From a virus: a stretch of DNA of 38,955 nt. Positions 16,936 through 26,307 of the stretch are shown here, piece by piece; position 1 is the first letter of the stretch, and each line of letters begins with the position of its first letter. Both the position numbers and the translations under genes were made by a program. The notes under the pieces were generated by a model. That model worked only from the letters and a program-made list of their open reading frames with translations, ran no database searches and was not told the origin of the DNA. The DNA lies in IMG/VR virus record IMGVR_UViG_3300007539_000057, positions 1 through 38,955 of that record, one strand, 5' to 3'.

Positions 16936-19656
16936 CTAATCAATTCCTTCAACTGTGAATGATCTTACATATGTGTTAAAACCATTAGTTTTTCTAAACC
17001 AAATTCTCCACTGAGTGTCACTACTAGAAACTTTCTCCACTTTTGCAGGTCCTGATGTATCAACTCCACTGCCTCCACCTGAAGTTGTACTTGATATGTT
17101 GCTAACAATTATACTACTATAAGGTTTATTCATAGTAATAATATAATGTTTAAGATTCGTAGATGTGCCAACCTGTTGATCAGGAGAACCTGGGGATTCG
17201 GCTTTTGCGAATACTATTGCTCCAGAGTATTCAAAGAAAGTATTAGTATCTGTAACATTATTAAAGGTATGATTTAGATTTCCAATTTTAATAGGTTCAG
17301 CAAATCTAATTACAACTCTAGCATTTTCATTACTACCACCAAGTTGAGTGCTAATAATAGATATAGATCCATCAGTATATCCTGATCCACCGCCACCCGC
17401 ACCAGAATTTAGTGAACTTCCACCATCACCACCAACTGCACCAGCACCACCATTTCCACGTCCAGTGTTTTCTGGAATTCCCACTCCCTTATTTTGAATA
17501 ATATTATATCCTGATTTATATCCACGATCAATTTCGGCAGTATTTGATACTTCAGTTCCGTCAGCAATTCTAAACTTGATTGTGCCCAAATCTTCGCAAG
17601 GTGATTTTCCTTGTTGTCTCCAATATACACCTCTGGTGCATGGTCTTACTCTACCACCAGAACTTCCACTATTCCAACCATCTGGTGCGATAGCAGTTTC
17701 CTGTGGAACCATAGAACTAAACACACCGTTTTCTGGCAATGTTCCTGCTGTAATTAAATCTCCACCACTAGATCCACTACCCAGTCCATTTTGTCCCGCA
17801 ATACCTATTCCACCACCAAATCCACCATTATTACTACTGCCAGCATCTCCACCACCACCAACACATGCAATTAAAGTTGCTTTTCTATAGAAAAATGGAG
17901 TATTAATTGACTCAATCAATCCAGCAATTACGTATTCAACATTTTTTTCTAATGTAAGTCTAAATCTTGAAAATCCACCCTCACCGCCAGAAAATGAACC
18001 AGAGTTGGACCCTTTTCCTCCATATAAATCCATCTCTACATCAATATCTCTGTCTGGACAGTAAAAACTATACAAACTATTAAATGATCCTAATGTGGGG
18101 TCTCCTGTAAATGTTGTAAACTCATGCTCTCCATTGAATAAATCTATAGTGCTTAAATTAGCAGTGTCTGTTCCATTTATTCCTTCAATATTAAGTAAAT
18201 ATTGTTCTGCGTTCTCCCGCACAACAAAATTTGCTGTGGTACTAATTCCTGGAGTATTAGTTGCAACTAAACTGGATACCTTGCAAGAAACAGTCTGAAT
18301 TCCAACTTGATCTGAGGTTAATGTTAATGTTGGAGTATTTGAACCAGATATAATTGTATTTCTAGTTAAAGTAGTATCAACTGCAACTTTTCCAGTGTAA
18401 GAAATACTAATATACCCATTAGTACTTACTCCCCATCCGTCATATGCAAAATCAGCAGTTCTTGTATCAAATCCACTTGCCCCACCATTTCCATCTCTAT
18501 TATTACCACCATCACCATGACCACCATAATTAGATGGAGTTGCACCACCACCTCCACCGCCGCCACCGCTCACTCCATCACCTCCTGGTTTTGGTGAACT
18601 AGTACTATTTGACATTGCATCTCTCGCTCTACCAAAACCTAATCCACCCCCTCTATCGTTTGATGGTCCTAGAGATCCTCCACCACCACCGCCGCCAGCG
18701 GATACAATGGTATACCTTCCTAAAGTTTCGTCATATACAGCACTGGCACCTCCGCCGCCGCCACCACCACCGCCGCCGCCGCGAGCTGGGACATCACCAG
18801 AACCACCAGCAGCATAACTACTAGCACCACCAAGACCACCATTACTGCCTACAGAAGAATTTCCTCTTCTTCCGACTTGAAATCTTAGAGTTCTTGTTAT
18901 GGTTTCTCCAGAAGCATATGGAAGTCTTCCAGCTCTACCAAAATGCCCCCCTCTAGTAGATCCAGTACCGCCGCCACCACCAGCAATAGTTATTGTTATA
19001 TCCCGTGCATCAATTAAATCAAGTGTTGCATCTGAATCATAACTAAATGATTGAAATCCTTCTTCTAATGCTGTTGAACCAATAGTCTCAGTCACTGTTC
19101 CATCAGATACCTCACTGCCATTAAGTGACCACTGATATGTGACATCACCATATGTTTCATCAGTTAATCCTGCATCAATTGTAAAAGTTCTGCTTTGATT
19201 TACTATTGTTTCTGTGGTACTTGGTTGTGCTATGATTTCAATTAACGGATCAACTGTAATCGTTGCAATTCCGGAATTTATGGGTTCATTAATTGCATTA
19301 CCAGTTCCCTTTAATTCACTATCATATTCATTAGTTGCATTATAATCTGCTTCAAGGTAAAACTTTCTACCATTATCACCTGGACTTGTTAAATTAGAAA
19401 TTGTAAGAGTAGTGGTTCCAGATCCACTAATATTTGATCCATCACTTAATGCGCCAACATTAACCTCATACCATTGATAATCAATACTACCAATAGATGA
19501 TGGTGATGTTGTTGCCCACGAAACTGTTGCTATTCCTGATAATGTAACCGAACCAGTGACTGTACTACCAACCCCCACTGGGTTTTCTAAAAATGAGAGT
19601 ACAGGTCCATTTAACTCTAGATCTGTTGGAAGACCTCTGTAGAAAATATTTTCCAT
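16936..19656 (-). CDS. Polyglycine-rich adhesin with Ig-like N-terminal domains
   Basis: 906 aa. The first 200 residues contain two Ig-like segments (IDYQWYEVNVGALSDGSNIS with TLTISNLTSP; VTYQWSLNGSEVSDGT). Residues about 225-410 are extremely glycine-rich, including 11 consecutive Gly (codons at 18748-18780) and several runs of 6-8. A second Gly-rich block at about 545-780 contains the Cys-bearing stretch RPCTRGVYWRQQGKSPCEDL. The C-terminal 130 residues return to a beta-rich domain (WRIWFRKTNGFNTYVRSF). Gly-rich blocks of this kind occur in phage adhesins such as T2/T6 gp38, where a polyglycine sandwich displays variable host-binding loops; homology to gp38 is not claimed, only a similar design. 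The start follows the 1973-aa stop by 6 nt without a Shine-Dalgarno sequence, so translation is probably coupled. Confidence 0.88.
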   Translation of the reverse strand: MENIFYRGLPTDLELNGPVLSFLENPVGVGSTVTGSVTLSGIATVSWATTSPSSIGSIDYQWYEVNVGALSDGSNISGSGTTTLTISNLTSPGDNGRKFYLEADYNATNEYDSELKGTGNAINEPINSGIATITVDPLIEIIAQPSTTETIVNQSRTFTIDAGLTDETYGDVTYQWSLNGSEVSDGTVTETIGSTALEEGFQSFSYDSDATLDLIDARDITITIAGGGGGTGSTRGGHFGRAGRLPYASGETITRTLRFQVGRRGNSSVGSNGGLGGASSYAAGGSGDVPARGGGGGGGGGGGASAVYDETLGRYTIVSAGGGGGGGSLGPSNDRGGGLGFGRARDAMSNSTSSPKPGGDGVSGGGGGGGGATPSNYGGHGDGGNNRDGNGGASGFDTRTADFAYDGWGVSTNGYISISYTGKVAVDTTLTRNTIISGSNTPTLTLTSDQVGIQTVSCKVSSLVATNTPGISTTANFVVRENAEQYLLNIEGINGTDTANLSTIDLFNGEHEFTTFTGDPTLGSFNSLYSFYCPDRDIDVEMDLYGGKGSNSGSFSGGEGGFSRFRLTLEKNVEYVIAGLIESINTPFFYRKATLIACVGGGGDAGSSNNGGFGGGIGIAGQNGLGSGSSGGDLITAGTLPENGVFSSMVPQETAIAPDGWNSGSSGGRVRPCTRGVYWRQQGKSPCEDLGTIKFRIADGTEVSNTAEIDRGYKSGYNIIQNKGVGIPENTGRGNGGAGAVGGDGGSSLNSGAGGGGSGYTDGSISIISTQLGGSNENARVVIRFAEPIKIGNLNHTFNNVTDTNTFFEYSGAIVFAKAESPGSPDQQVGTSTNLKHYIITMNKPYSSIIVSNISSTTSGGGSGVDTSGPAKVEKVSSSDTQWRIWFRKTNGFNTYVRSFTVEGID
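18748..18780. repeat. Glycine-codon trinucleotide tract
   Basis: Eleven successive GGN codons on the minus strand (GGC, GGT and GGA), inside the Gly-rich block of the 906-aa adhesin. It is a GC-rich microsatellite in an otherwise AT-rich region. Confidence 0.9.
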
Positions 19657-19662
19657 TTGTTA

Positions 19663-22600
19663 TCAGTTCAGGAAGTTTTGACCACTTACAACGCCATATA
19701 GACCAGATGTTGTCGGATTTGAACCATCAAAAATCTTGAATGAATAAATGTCAGTTCTACTTGCGGTTGTCGTAACTTGTGGCACAACATTTCCTGGCCA
19801 ATAGACTGGAATTGTGGAACCACCAGTGGTCTTAAATGTATCTATACCAACAGAGCGACTGCCTGTTGCATCCTGCTCAACTCTTAATGTAAATGAGGTT
19901 GCTTGAATTGGTAAATTAGTCAAAGTAAATTGCGTAATATCCGAAGTAGCAGTACAAATGAATGTCTGAGCCTGTGAAAGATCAACCGTAACAACATTAG
20001 ATGAGATATCAAGATACTTAACTCTCTCAGAGTAAGTCTTGAAGAGTGTATGTCCATCAATATCAAGTGTTGCCTGAGGCGTGGTGGAGTTAATACCGAC
20101 AGATCCAACACCAACTGAATTTGATGATGTAATGATTGTTCCACCAGTTCCAACATTTAGTGTTCCGATAGTTGCAATACCAACATTTATTCTACCAGTT
20201 GAACTATTATCAAGATCATAATCTGATGCAGTAAGAACACCAACAACTATCGCATCTTTAGTCGTGACTATACCGGTAAAAGTACCCTGCCCATGAACTA
20301 ATAAAGTTGTGCTTCTACCAGCACCGGCATTTTCATGAATATCACCAACTGTTAAGTTAACACTAGTTACAGATGTTCCGATACCAACAGATCCGAGAGA
20401 AGTATTATAAAGAATACCTCCATCGTTTGTCCAACCAGCAGCAGATACATTAATATTCGTTAGATTTGAACCATCACCGCGGAAAGTTGTTCCAGTAATA
20501 ACTCCAGCATTAATATTGCCACCAATATTGACATCCCCAAAGACGTGCAGTTTATATCCATTGGCAGTTGTACCAATACCAACTCCGTCTCCATCGACTG
20601 AAAGTTGAGTTGTTCCAGCACCAATTTTAAATGTTGCTTCACCAGGTCCGGTAGTTCCAACACCAACCTTATTAAATACCATGACGTTGGAATCAGTTTC
20701 TAAACTGATAGCACCAAAACGACGCCAATCATTTTGAACACTGTATATCCAACCAACATAATCGCCATCAGTCGGATTAGCATTGTATACTAAATCACCT
20801 GGGTTACCAGACAATGTTGGAGTTGCAATACCAACAGTATATTTTCTAGATACTGTTGCGTCTCCTTGTAAGAATAGTGAGTTAGATTCAACACCCTTGG
20901 GTGAATTAATCGTCAGTTTATTGTTAACAATAATGGGTCCATTAAATTTAGAGATAACCTTGTTATCTGGACCACCCTCAACTTTAATCGATCTTGAGAA
21001 TACACCTTCTACAGGTTCAATAACATTAAGATTTGGAAGTTCTGCAATATCTTCACCCTCTATAGTTTCTACAGGAGTGTCAAAAATTTCTTCTCTACCA
21101 GTGATTGTACTAAGACGTTTATTACCAGAATATGAAATACCCTTATCATTCATTCCAGTATAGAAGTTAATTCCACCATCTCTTTTACCAGACTGTGATA
21201 ACAGTTCTTCATCAACAGAAATAGCACGATCATGTTTATCTGGGAATGCAGTAGAGTAATTACCAGGTCCAAATCCTACGTACTCAAATGTATGTCCTGA
21301 AGCACGAATAATTGAGTGTCTTCTAAGTTCAATAGGTTCAATTCTTACTCTTCTAATTACAGAGTTGATTACATGAGAAGTTGCTTTTGATCCAAGAATA
21401 CCACGGAATACAGTAACTGGATTTGAACCAGTTGTTGTGGTCTTGACTCTCATTATCTCACTATTAATCATTAAGTAATCACCAATATTAATGTCAAGAT
21501 CACCTATTGACTGTATTGAAATTTGATCAGTTGTAGCATTTACAATTGCCGACGATATTGTGGTGGTAATTCCAGCATAGGTTGGAATCATGCGTCCAGA
21601 CAAGTTTTCATTTTCAACGGTAATATTACCATCATTAGAAGTGAATCCCTCAGGAAGAGCAAAAATAGTTCCAGAGGCGGATGGAGCTAAAGTGCTAACA
21701 CCAAGTTGAACTTCAAATGAAGTGAGAGAATTAATTTTAGTGACAATGAATGAACCATTATATTGAGTCTGATCTGCTCCAGCAATTCTTACTTTTCTAT
21801 CAACAGATAATCCATGTCTATTATGTGTGGTCACGGTAGCGATACCAGACACACCTGTATATGTAAAGGTATTGACATTGATTACTTCGCCAGTTACATA
21901 GAAATACGCATCTGATGTTAAAGTAGCACCGATTGATCCCGATATCTTATCTGCTGAGATGGATGATGCTGCCGCGACACTAACTGTAGTGGCAGATCCA
22001 ATTGCAACATCAGTAATCCTATAAAGTTGATTATAATCGGAGTAGGAATCGGATTTCACTCCAACCATTCTTATGGTATCACCTACATTATTATAAATTT
22101 TACTAACTTGAACCACTGCTTGAGAGAATGATCCAGTAGTAGTAACCCCAACAACGTTCATTGTGTTGCCAATACCATATGCGGAACCACCGTCCATGAC
22201 TTTCACGGCAGTGATAGTTCCACTTGCATTAACAGTTAGTTTTGCTGTTGCATGTTTTCCCGTAACAGAGGCACCAATTGATACCAATTTAGCATTGTAA
22301 ATATCTCCTGCAGATCCAGATCCATATCCCGCACCACCATCTACGATAGAAAGTTGAGTAACTCTATTCAGACCATGATCATACTGAGTGTGTATAGTAT
22401 GAGCAACACCAGTTGCTGATGATATATCAGTAATTCCTATACCAATATTTTTATCATCATTTATTTTGTTAACAGTCTCTTTTGTAACACTTTTTCTTGG
22501 GTCATCAGTTTCAACGAGACCAATTAAACTAGATGTTGCAAAACAAGTTGCGGCATCTGGGTCAGAGACAGGATTATCTCTACTTGTTTGTGGAAAAAGT

Positions 22601-25584
22601 TCTTTAACTGGTTGAGAATATTGATCGCCAGTAAATGGGGAAACGGTTGGAGAATTTGATGCATTAAGAACACTTACATAGTAAACACCATCTTGCTCTC
22701 CATTGATATATTTTTGAGCTTCCGACAGTCTATAAACATAGTAAGTATTAGAATACTTTTTACGTTCAAAGTAAGGAAGTGATGTCGTTCTTGTATCAAC
22801 ATCATTCGTAAACGTTCCTGGGTCGGTGGTCAATCCAACTGTAAAGGTTTTTGAACTAGAAATACCTGTCACACTAAAATGTCTATTAAATCCTAGATTT
22901 TGTGTGCCTGTAGAGTTATTTGTACTTGTAATATTTTTTATAGCAACTAATGATCCAACTGAAAGGTTGTGTGGCAGTTCAGTGTCAATGATAGCACTAG
23001 ATCCATCCCAACTAGCACCAGATATAAATCTAAAATTTCTTTGTTGATTTACATTCGTAAGAGAACCACTTCCAAAATAGGTTTGAATCTCTGAATCAGT
23101 TGAACCTATGGACGTATTAGATTCCTGAATAATGAATCCTTCAATAGGTGGTCGTGCTGCAGCACCAGAATTTTGTGGGATAACGTATCTCATTCTATAA
23201 GTTCTATCAATAGAAGATCTTGTATCAGATTTTCTATTGATAAATGTTCTTGGTGTGGCTTGACCAAGTGAAGTTGTGCCTAAACTTACAATGGTTGGAT
23301 AGATACTATTTTCTGTTGATGCGGTAGCTACCTTAATATACCATTGAGAATTAGTGGAATCATATTGAACTGGATGTCCAATATCTCCAGAATTTTTATC
23401 AGATACTCTACTTACAACCTTAAGTGATCCACCTTTTTCGTTAATCGTAAGAGGTGTTCCATTTATAGCATCATTAAGAGTTTTTGCAAGTTTAATATTT
23501 GTATTAGTTGTGATACCAGATCCAGTAGTGATCGCAAAAGCAACAACATTAGCAGTCAGTCCATCGGGAAGTTGTCCGGTGTCACTTAGTACACGAACGG
23601 ATTCTCCATTAATAAAATTATGTGCTCCGGTTAAGGTAATAACATTAGCATTACTACCGTCACTAAATGCACCGATACTATTAACACCTGCTATTCTTTT
23701 TACATCAAATACTTTTTCTGCGCTAGACTCAGGACTATCAGTATTGTCAGGCATAACAATACGAGCAGAATATTCGGTGACAATACCTGCTTGAGAAATT
23801 AAAACTCTTAGTTGATCATTAGTTCTTGCACCTACCCTAAATCCCTCTAAAACATTTTCTGGTGGTGCATCAACGTTTGTTTTATCAAGTAAATAAAGAT
23901 TTCCTGTGGATCCAACACCAGCAACTCTATCTGTTTTTGTAACATCAATAGATTCAAATTCAATAGAGGATTCTGTAAGTGGAATCTGTTTTGGTGGAAT
24001 AATATGAGTAATATATCCTTGATTATCTTGAGTAAACGCATCTGTTCTAAATCCAACAGAGGTAAGAGCATTTGCACCAAAGTTAGAGTTAGAGTTTGTT
24101 AAGGATATGTCACCACCATTCTCAGTAACAAAGTGTTCTGCAAATCCGATTGCAAAGATAGAAACTGCTTGGATGAAGGAATTATTTGATACCTTTACAT
24201 GAAAGTTTCTATAAGATGGTTTATATCTTGCCTTTGAATTGTTACTTAAAGTTTCATTTCCAGCAACTGTGCTATCATCATAAGTTCCAGTTGGTGGAGA
24301 ACTTTCATTATATTTAACAAAAGCATTATCATCCTTCTGCAATCCAATACCGGTAAATTGTGCAACAACCATTGATCTAAATCCAGTTGCTTTAGCACCA
24401 TCTGCCTCCATTCCACACATACCAAAAACAGATCTCAATGAGATGTTAAAAATATATGGAGATGCGGAAGTAACAGTATCAGATGACAATGATAAAGTTG
24501 ATCCAGCTACCGTTGGCAGTGGATTTGATGGAGCATTTTGAGTTTGATATTTAATTTCAGTGCTTGATGTTTTTTCTGATACAACAAACTGCCCATTAAA
24601 TCCAGATGCTGATATGCCCTCAATACGGAAAGGGGTATCTACGTCGAGACCAGATACTGCAGATGATGTTGTGACCGTGATTACATTACTAGCAGTAGTT
24701 CCGTCACCAGCTTTAATACTGGAAATGCCTACACTTTGACCTGTTGATCCAACAATACGAAACTCATCAATCTTGGGTTGAATATCAACACCCGCAGATG
24801 GATAATCTGGCTCAATAGGACGACCAGAAGATTGACCATATACGAGACCAACTTTCTCATAGTACATGTCCAGATCTGTTCTGGTGCTGGAGTATGTCAT
24901 AAAAGCATCATCAATGCTTACATTATTCACACCGTCTGCATATTCAAAACAAGTTAGTTTATGGTGTGAAAAATTTGGTACAAAAGTATTTGAGGTATAA
25001 TCTTTATATACAACACCATTAGGATCACCATCAAATAAACTAAACTGCCATATATAACAACCACCAGTTACTCTGAATACAGCAGATCTGGCAATATTAT
25101 CGTTTTGAGGATCTGGAACATATTTTGGACGAATTTTAGTTTTTCTTAAATCAAGACCAACAATCGATGTTCCTCTTGGAAGAATCACCCCTCCATTTAT
25201 ACTATTAAGTTTATATAATTCATTATTAGGTGATTCCAGATTTAAATTAGATGTTAAATCTAAAGGTGGAAGATCATTTGAAGTTGTTCCATCCCTTAGT
25301 CTGTAATTATTTGAACCATCTGGTATAAATCCAGGTCTATTGTCTACAAAATGCTCCCCCGGATACAATAAGATTGTAGTATTAGCAAATCTATCGTTAT
25401 TAAGTCCCCTTTGATATGAAAATCTGGCAGATTCTATCAACGCACGTTGAATCGTTTTAAAGGGACGAGTCAATGAATTACCTTTATTTTCGATACTATC
25501 TGTGGCGTCTAAACTATTCGGATCAACGTAAAGAATAGTACCGCGAGTAGATTTCAGAAAATTATCTAATCTGGAAAGACCCAT
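19663..25584 (-). CDS. Very large virion structural protein, beta-helix-like N-terminus and fibre-like C-terminus
   Basis: 1973 aa. The N-terminus (MGLSRLDNFLKSTRGTILYV, then RPFKTIQRALIESARFSYQR and NTTILLYPGEH) has the pattern of a right-handed beta-helix or pectin-lyase-like fold and is shared, as far as I recall, by very large cyanophage structural proteins. The middle has many fibronectin-like or beta-sandwich stretches. From about residue 1620 it turns fibre-like, with GVGIGTTANGYKLHVFGDVN and TTFRGDGSNLTN. The last 110 residues resemble the 618-aa fibre cap (FTLRVEQDATGSRSVGID). It is probably a baseplate-anchored hub for side fibres, inferred from size and domain mix; a polysaccharide-cleaving role for the beta-helix cannot be excluded. 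It has its own late box 29 nt upstream, just beyond a terminator. Confidence 0.9.
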   Translation of the reverse strand: MGLSRLDNFLKSTRGTILYVDPNSLDATDSIENKGNSLTRPFKTIQRALIESARFSYQRGLNNDRFANTTILLYPGEHFVDNRPGFIPDGSNNYRLRDGTTSNDLPPLDLTSNLNLESPNNELYKLNSINGGVILPRGTSIVGLDLRKTKIRPKYVPDPQNDNIARSAVFRVTGGCYIWQFSLFDGDPNGVVYKDYTSNTFVPNFSHHKLTCFEYADGVNNVSIDDAFMTYSSTRTDLDMYYEKVGLVYGQSSGRPIEPDYPSAGVDIQPKIDEFRIVGSTGQSVGISSIKAGDGTTASNVITVTTSSAVSGLDVDTPFRIEGISASGFNGQFVVSEKTSSTEIKYQTQNAPSNPLPTVAGSTLSLSSDTVTSASPYIFNISLRSVFGMCGMEADGAKATGFRSMVVAQFTGIGLQKDDNAFVKYNESSPPTGTYDDSTVAGNETLSNNSKARYKPSYRNFHVKVSNNSFIQAVSIFAIGFAEHFVTENGGDISLTNSNSNFGANALTSVGFRTDAFTQDNQGYITHIIPPKQIPLTESSIEFESIDVTKTDRVAGVGSTGNLYLLDKTNVDAPPENVLEGFRVGARTNDQLRVLISQAGIVTEYSARIVMPDNTDSPESSAEKVFDVKRIAGVNSIGAFSDGSNANVITLTGAHNFINGESVRVLSDTGQLPDGLTANVVAFAITTGSGITTNTNIKLAKTLNDAINGTPLTINEKGGSLKVVSRVSDKNSGDIGHPVQYDSTNSQWYIKVATASTENSIYPTIVSLGTTSLGQATPRTFINRKSDTRSSIDRTYRMRYVIPQNSGAAARPPIEGFIIQESNTSIGSTDSEIQTYFGSGSLTNVNQQRNFRFISGASWDGSSAIIDTELPHNLSVGSLVAIKNITSTNNSTGTQNLGFNRHFSVTGISSSKTFTVGLTTDPGTFTNDVDTRTTSLPYFERKKYSNTYYVYRLSEAQKYINGEQDGVYYVSVLNASNSPTVSPFTGDQYSQPVKELFPQTSRDNPVSDPDAATCFATSSLIGLVETDDPRKSVTKETVNKINDDKNIGIGITDISSATGVAHTIHTQYDHGLNRVTQLSIVDGGAGYGSGSAGDIYNAKLVSIGASVTGKHATAKLTVNASGTITAVKVMDGGSAYGIGNTMNVVGVTTTGSFSQAVVQVSKIYNNVGDTIRMVGVKSDSYSDYNQLYRITDVAIGSATTVSVAAASSISADKISGSIGATLTSDAYFYVTGEVINVNTFTYTGVSGIATVTTHNRHGLSVDRKVRIAGADQTQYNGSFIVTKINSLTSFEVQLGVSTLAPSASGTIFALPEGFTSNDGNITVENENLSGRMIPTYAGITTTISSAIVNATTDQISIQSIGDLDINIGDYLMINSEIMRVKTTTTGSNPVTVFRGILGSKATSHVINSVIRRVRIEPIELRRHSIIRASGHTFEYVGFGPGNYSTAFPDKHDRAISVDEELLSQSGKRDGGINFYTGMNDKGISYSGNKRLSTITGREEIFDTPVETIEGEDIAELPNLNVIEPVEGVFSRSIKVEGGPDNKVISKFNGPIIVNNKLTINSPKGVESNSLFLQGDATVSRKYTVGIATPTLSGNPGDLVYNANPTDGDYVGWIYSVQNDWRRFGAISLETDSNVMVFNKVGVGTTGPGEATFKIGAGTTQLSVDGDGVGIGTTANGYKLHVFGDVNIGGNINAGVITGTTFRGDGSNLTNINVSAAGWTNDGGILYNTSLGSVGIGTSVTSVNLTVGDIHENAGAGRSTTLLVHGQGTFTGIVTTKDAIVVGVLTASDYDLDNSSTGRINVGIATIGTLNVGTGGTIITSSNSVGVGSVGINSTTPQATLDIDGHTLFKTYSERVKYLDISSNVVTVDLSQAQTFICTATSDITQFTLTNLPIQATSFTLRVEQDATGSRSVGIDTFKTTGGSTIPVYWPGNVVPQVTTTASRTDIYSFKIFDGSNPTTSGLYGVVSGQNFLN

Positions 25585-25613
25585 CTTATTACACTATAAG
25601 TTCTGTTATGGAT

Positions 25614-25621
25614 TATTTATC
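25614..25621 (-). promoter_or_regulatory. Late promoter box GATAAATA
   Basis: Minus-strand GATAAATA, 29 nt before the ATG at 25584 and just downstream of the terminator at 25627-25661. It would start the 25-kb fibre block. Confidence 0.65.
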
Positions 25622-25626
25622 AAACG

Positions 25627-25661
25627 AAAAAAGGGCAACCCTATGTAGGGGTCGCCCTTTT
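25627..25661 (-). terminator. Rho-independent terminator
   Basis: An inverted repeat with an AAAAGGGC/GCCCTTTT outer stem and an inner CCCT/AGGG stem around a four-base loop, followed on the minus strand by six T. It lies 25 bases after the stop of the 56-aa ORF and closes the small-gene/tRNA cassette. The T-tract fits minus-strand transcription. Confidence 0.85.
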
Positions 25662-25686
25662 CGCACTTCCTTCACACCTTTATATA

Positions 25687-25857
25687 TTATCCTTCTTTTA
25701 ACTCATTGTCAAGTATATATTCAACGGTTTTTGCAACATCATTCATGGCACAACGAAGTTCTTTTTGACCTCCCGTGTGTTGAGTCATAATTGTAGTTTC
25801 TGTCAATGACCAACGCCATTCTTCCATCTTGTCATTATACCATAAATTTATAACCAT
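25687..25857 (-). CDS. Small hypothetical protein (56 aa), overlapping start
   Basis: Reads MVINLWYNDKMEEWRWSLTE, continues through GGQKELRCAMNDVAKTVEYI and ends LDNELKEG before TAA. Its ATG overlaps the stop of the 90-aa gene by one base (TAATG), which supports real coupled translation. It fills the space up to the terminator exactly and has a balanced composition. I do not recognise a domain; the WRW stretch and Asn/Asp-rich amphipathic C-terminus resemble small conserved cyanophage proteins of unknown function. Confidence 0.72.
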   Translation of the reverse strand: MVINLWYNDKMEEWRWSLTETTIMTQHTGGQKELRCAMNDVAKTVEYILDNELKEG

Positions 25858-26129
25858 TAGTCTACAGGCAACAATTCTGGATTTTCTAATTCTAGATCAT
25901 ACACTAATGGATTGCATTCTTCCATCATAAGGTACATGGCAGATTTATACAGATCCTCAGCAGTCAATCTCGGATGAGAATTTGCTAGTTGTATTACACT
26001 TGGATTTTGTCTAGCTACTTCTGGGAGTTCATCAAAGGTAAATGGAATGTTTTGAATCAAATATAATAATACAAGATGTTCTCCCTCATGATCGTACCAA
26101 GCATACTTTGTGTCTATATGGTATTTCAT
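25857..26129 (-). CDS. Conserved-type small hypothetical protein (90 aa)
   Basis: Starts MKYHIDTKYAWYDHEGEHLV and ends LELENPELLPVD. The frame stays open upstream to an ATG at 26201, but that would translate the 3' part of tRNA-Leu, so I chose the ATG at 26129, 22 nt after a TCTAAATA box. It is acidic and probably soluble, with no membrane segment and no recognised motif. It is followed by a one-base overlap with the 56-aa ORF. Function unknown; the family resembles small proteins I recall from T4-like cyanophages. Confidence 0.8.
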   Translation of the reverse strand: MKYHIDTKYAWYDHEGEHLVLLYLIQNIPFTFDELPEVARQNPSVIQLANSHPRLTAEDLYKSAMYLMMEECNPLVYDLELENPELLPVD

Positions 26130-26151
26130 GGGTTTATAGTGTACCCCAATA

Positions 26152-26159
26152 TATTTAGA
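26152..26159 (-). promoter_or_regulatory. Possible late promoter box TCTAAATA
   Basis: Minus-strand TCTAAATA, two bases past the 3' end of tRNA-Leu and 22 nt before the 90-aa start. It shares the TAAATA core with the other late boxes but differs in the first two positions. Confidence 0.45.
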
Positions 26160-26160
26160 A

Positions 26161-26244
26161 TAGGAGCGGGGGGACTTGAACCCCCACGAGATAATTCTCA
26201 ACAGATTTTAAGTCTGGTGCGTCTACCGATTCCGCCACGCTCCC
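26161..26244 (-). tRNA. trnL-UAA: tRNA-Leu (anticodon UAA)
   Basis: 84-nt class II tRNA. The acceptor strand GGGAGCG pairs with CGCTCCT (G1-U72 wobble) and is followed by discriminator A. The D arm contains TGGCGGAATCGGTAGACGC, the anticodon arm is CAGACTTAAAATCTG with anticodon TAA, a long variable arm follows, and the T arm has GGGTTCAAGTCC. No CCA is encoded, so it would be added by the host enzyme. It reads UUA (and UUG by wobble), leucine codons more frequent in an AT-rich phage than in a GC-richer Synechococcus host; the translational-boost role is inference. Confidence 0.96.
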
Positions 26245-26250
26245 AAGGAA

Positions 26251-26307
26251 TCACTCCTCCCAAGTAGGAGGGTGAAATGTACAATATTCGTTAAATGTAA
26301 TCTTCAT
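26251..26307 (-). CDS. Possible 18-aa peptide ORF before the tRNA
   Basis: ATG at 26307, four bases after the stop of the 60-aa gene, encodes MKITFNEYCTFHPPTWEE and stops at 26251, seven bases before the tRNA 5' end. Its end overlaps a small hairpin (CCTCC/GGAGG). The gap is otherwise empty. This may be a real micro-gene, the remnant of one, or just leader sequence for tRNA processing. Confidence 0.25.
   Translation of the reverse strand: MKITFNEYCTFHPPTWEE

Noticed and set aside
26130-26201. Longer start for the 90-aa protein at 26201
   Set aside because: The extension would translate the 3' part of tRNA-Leu; the ATG at 26129 lies after the tRNA and a promoter-like box.
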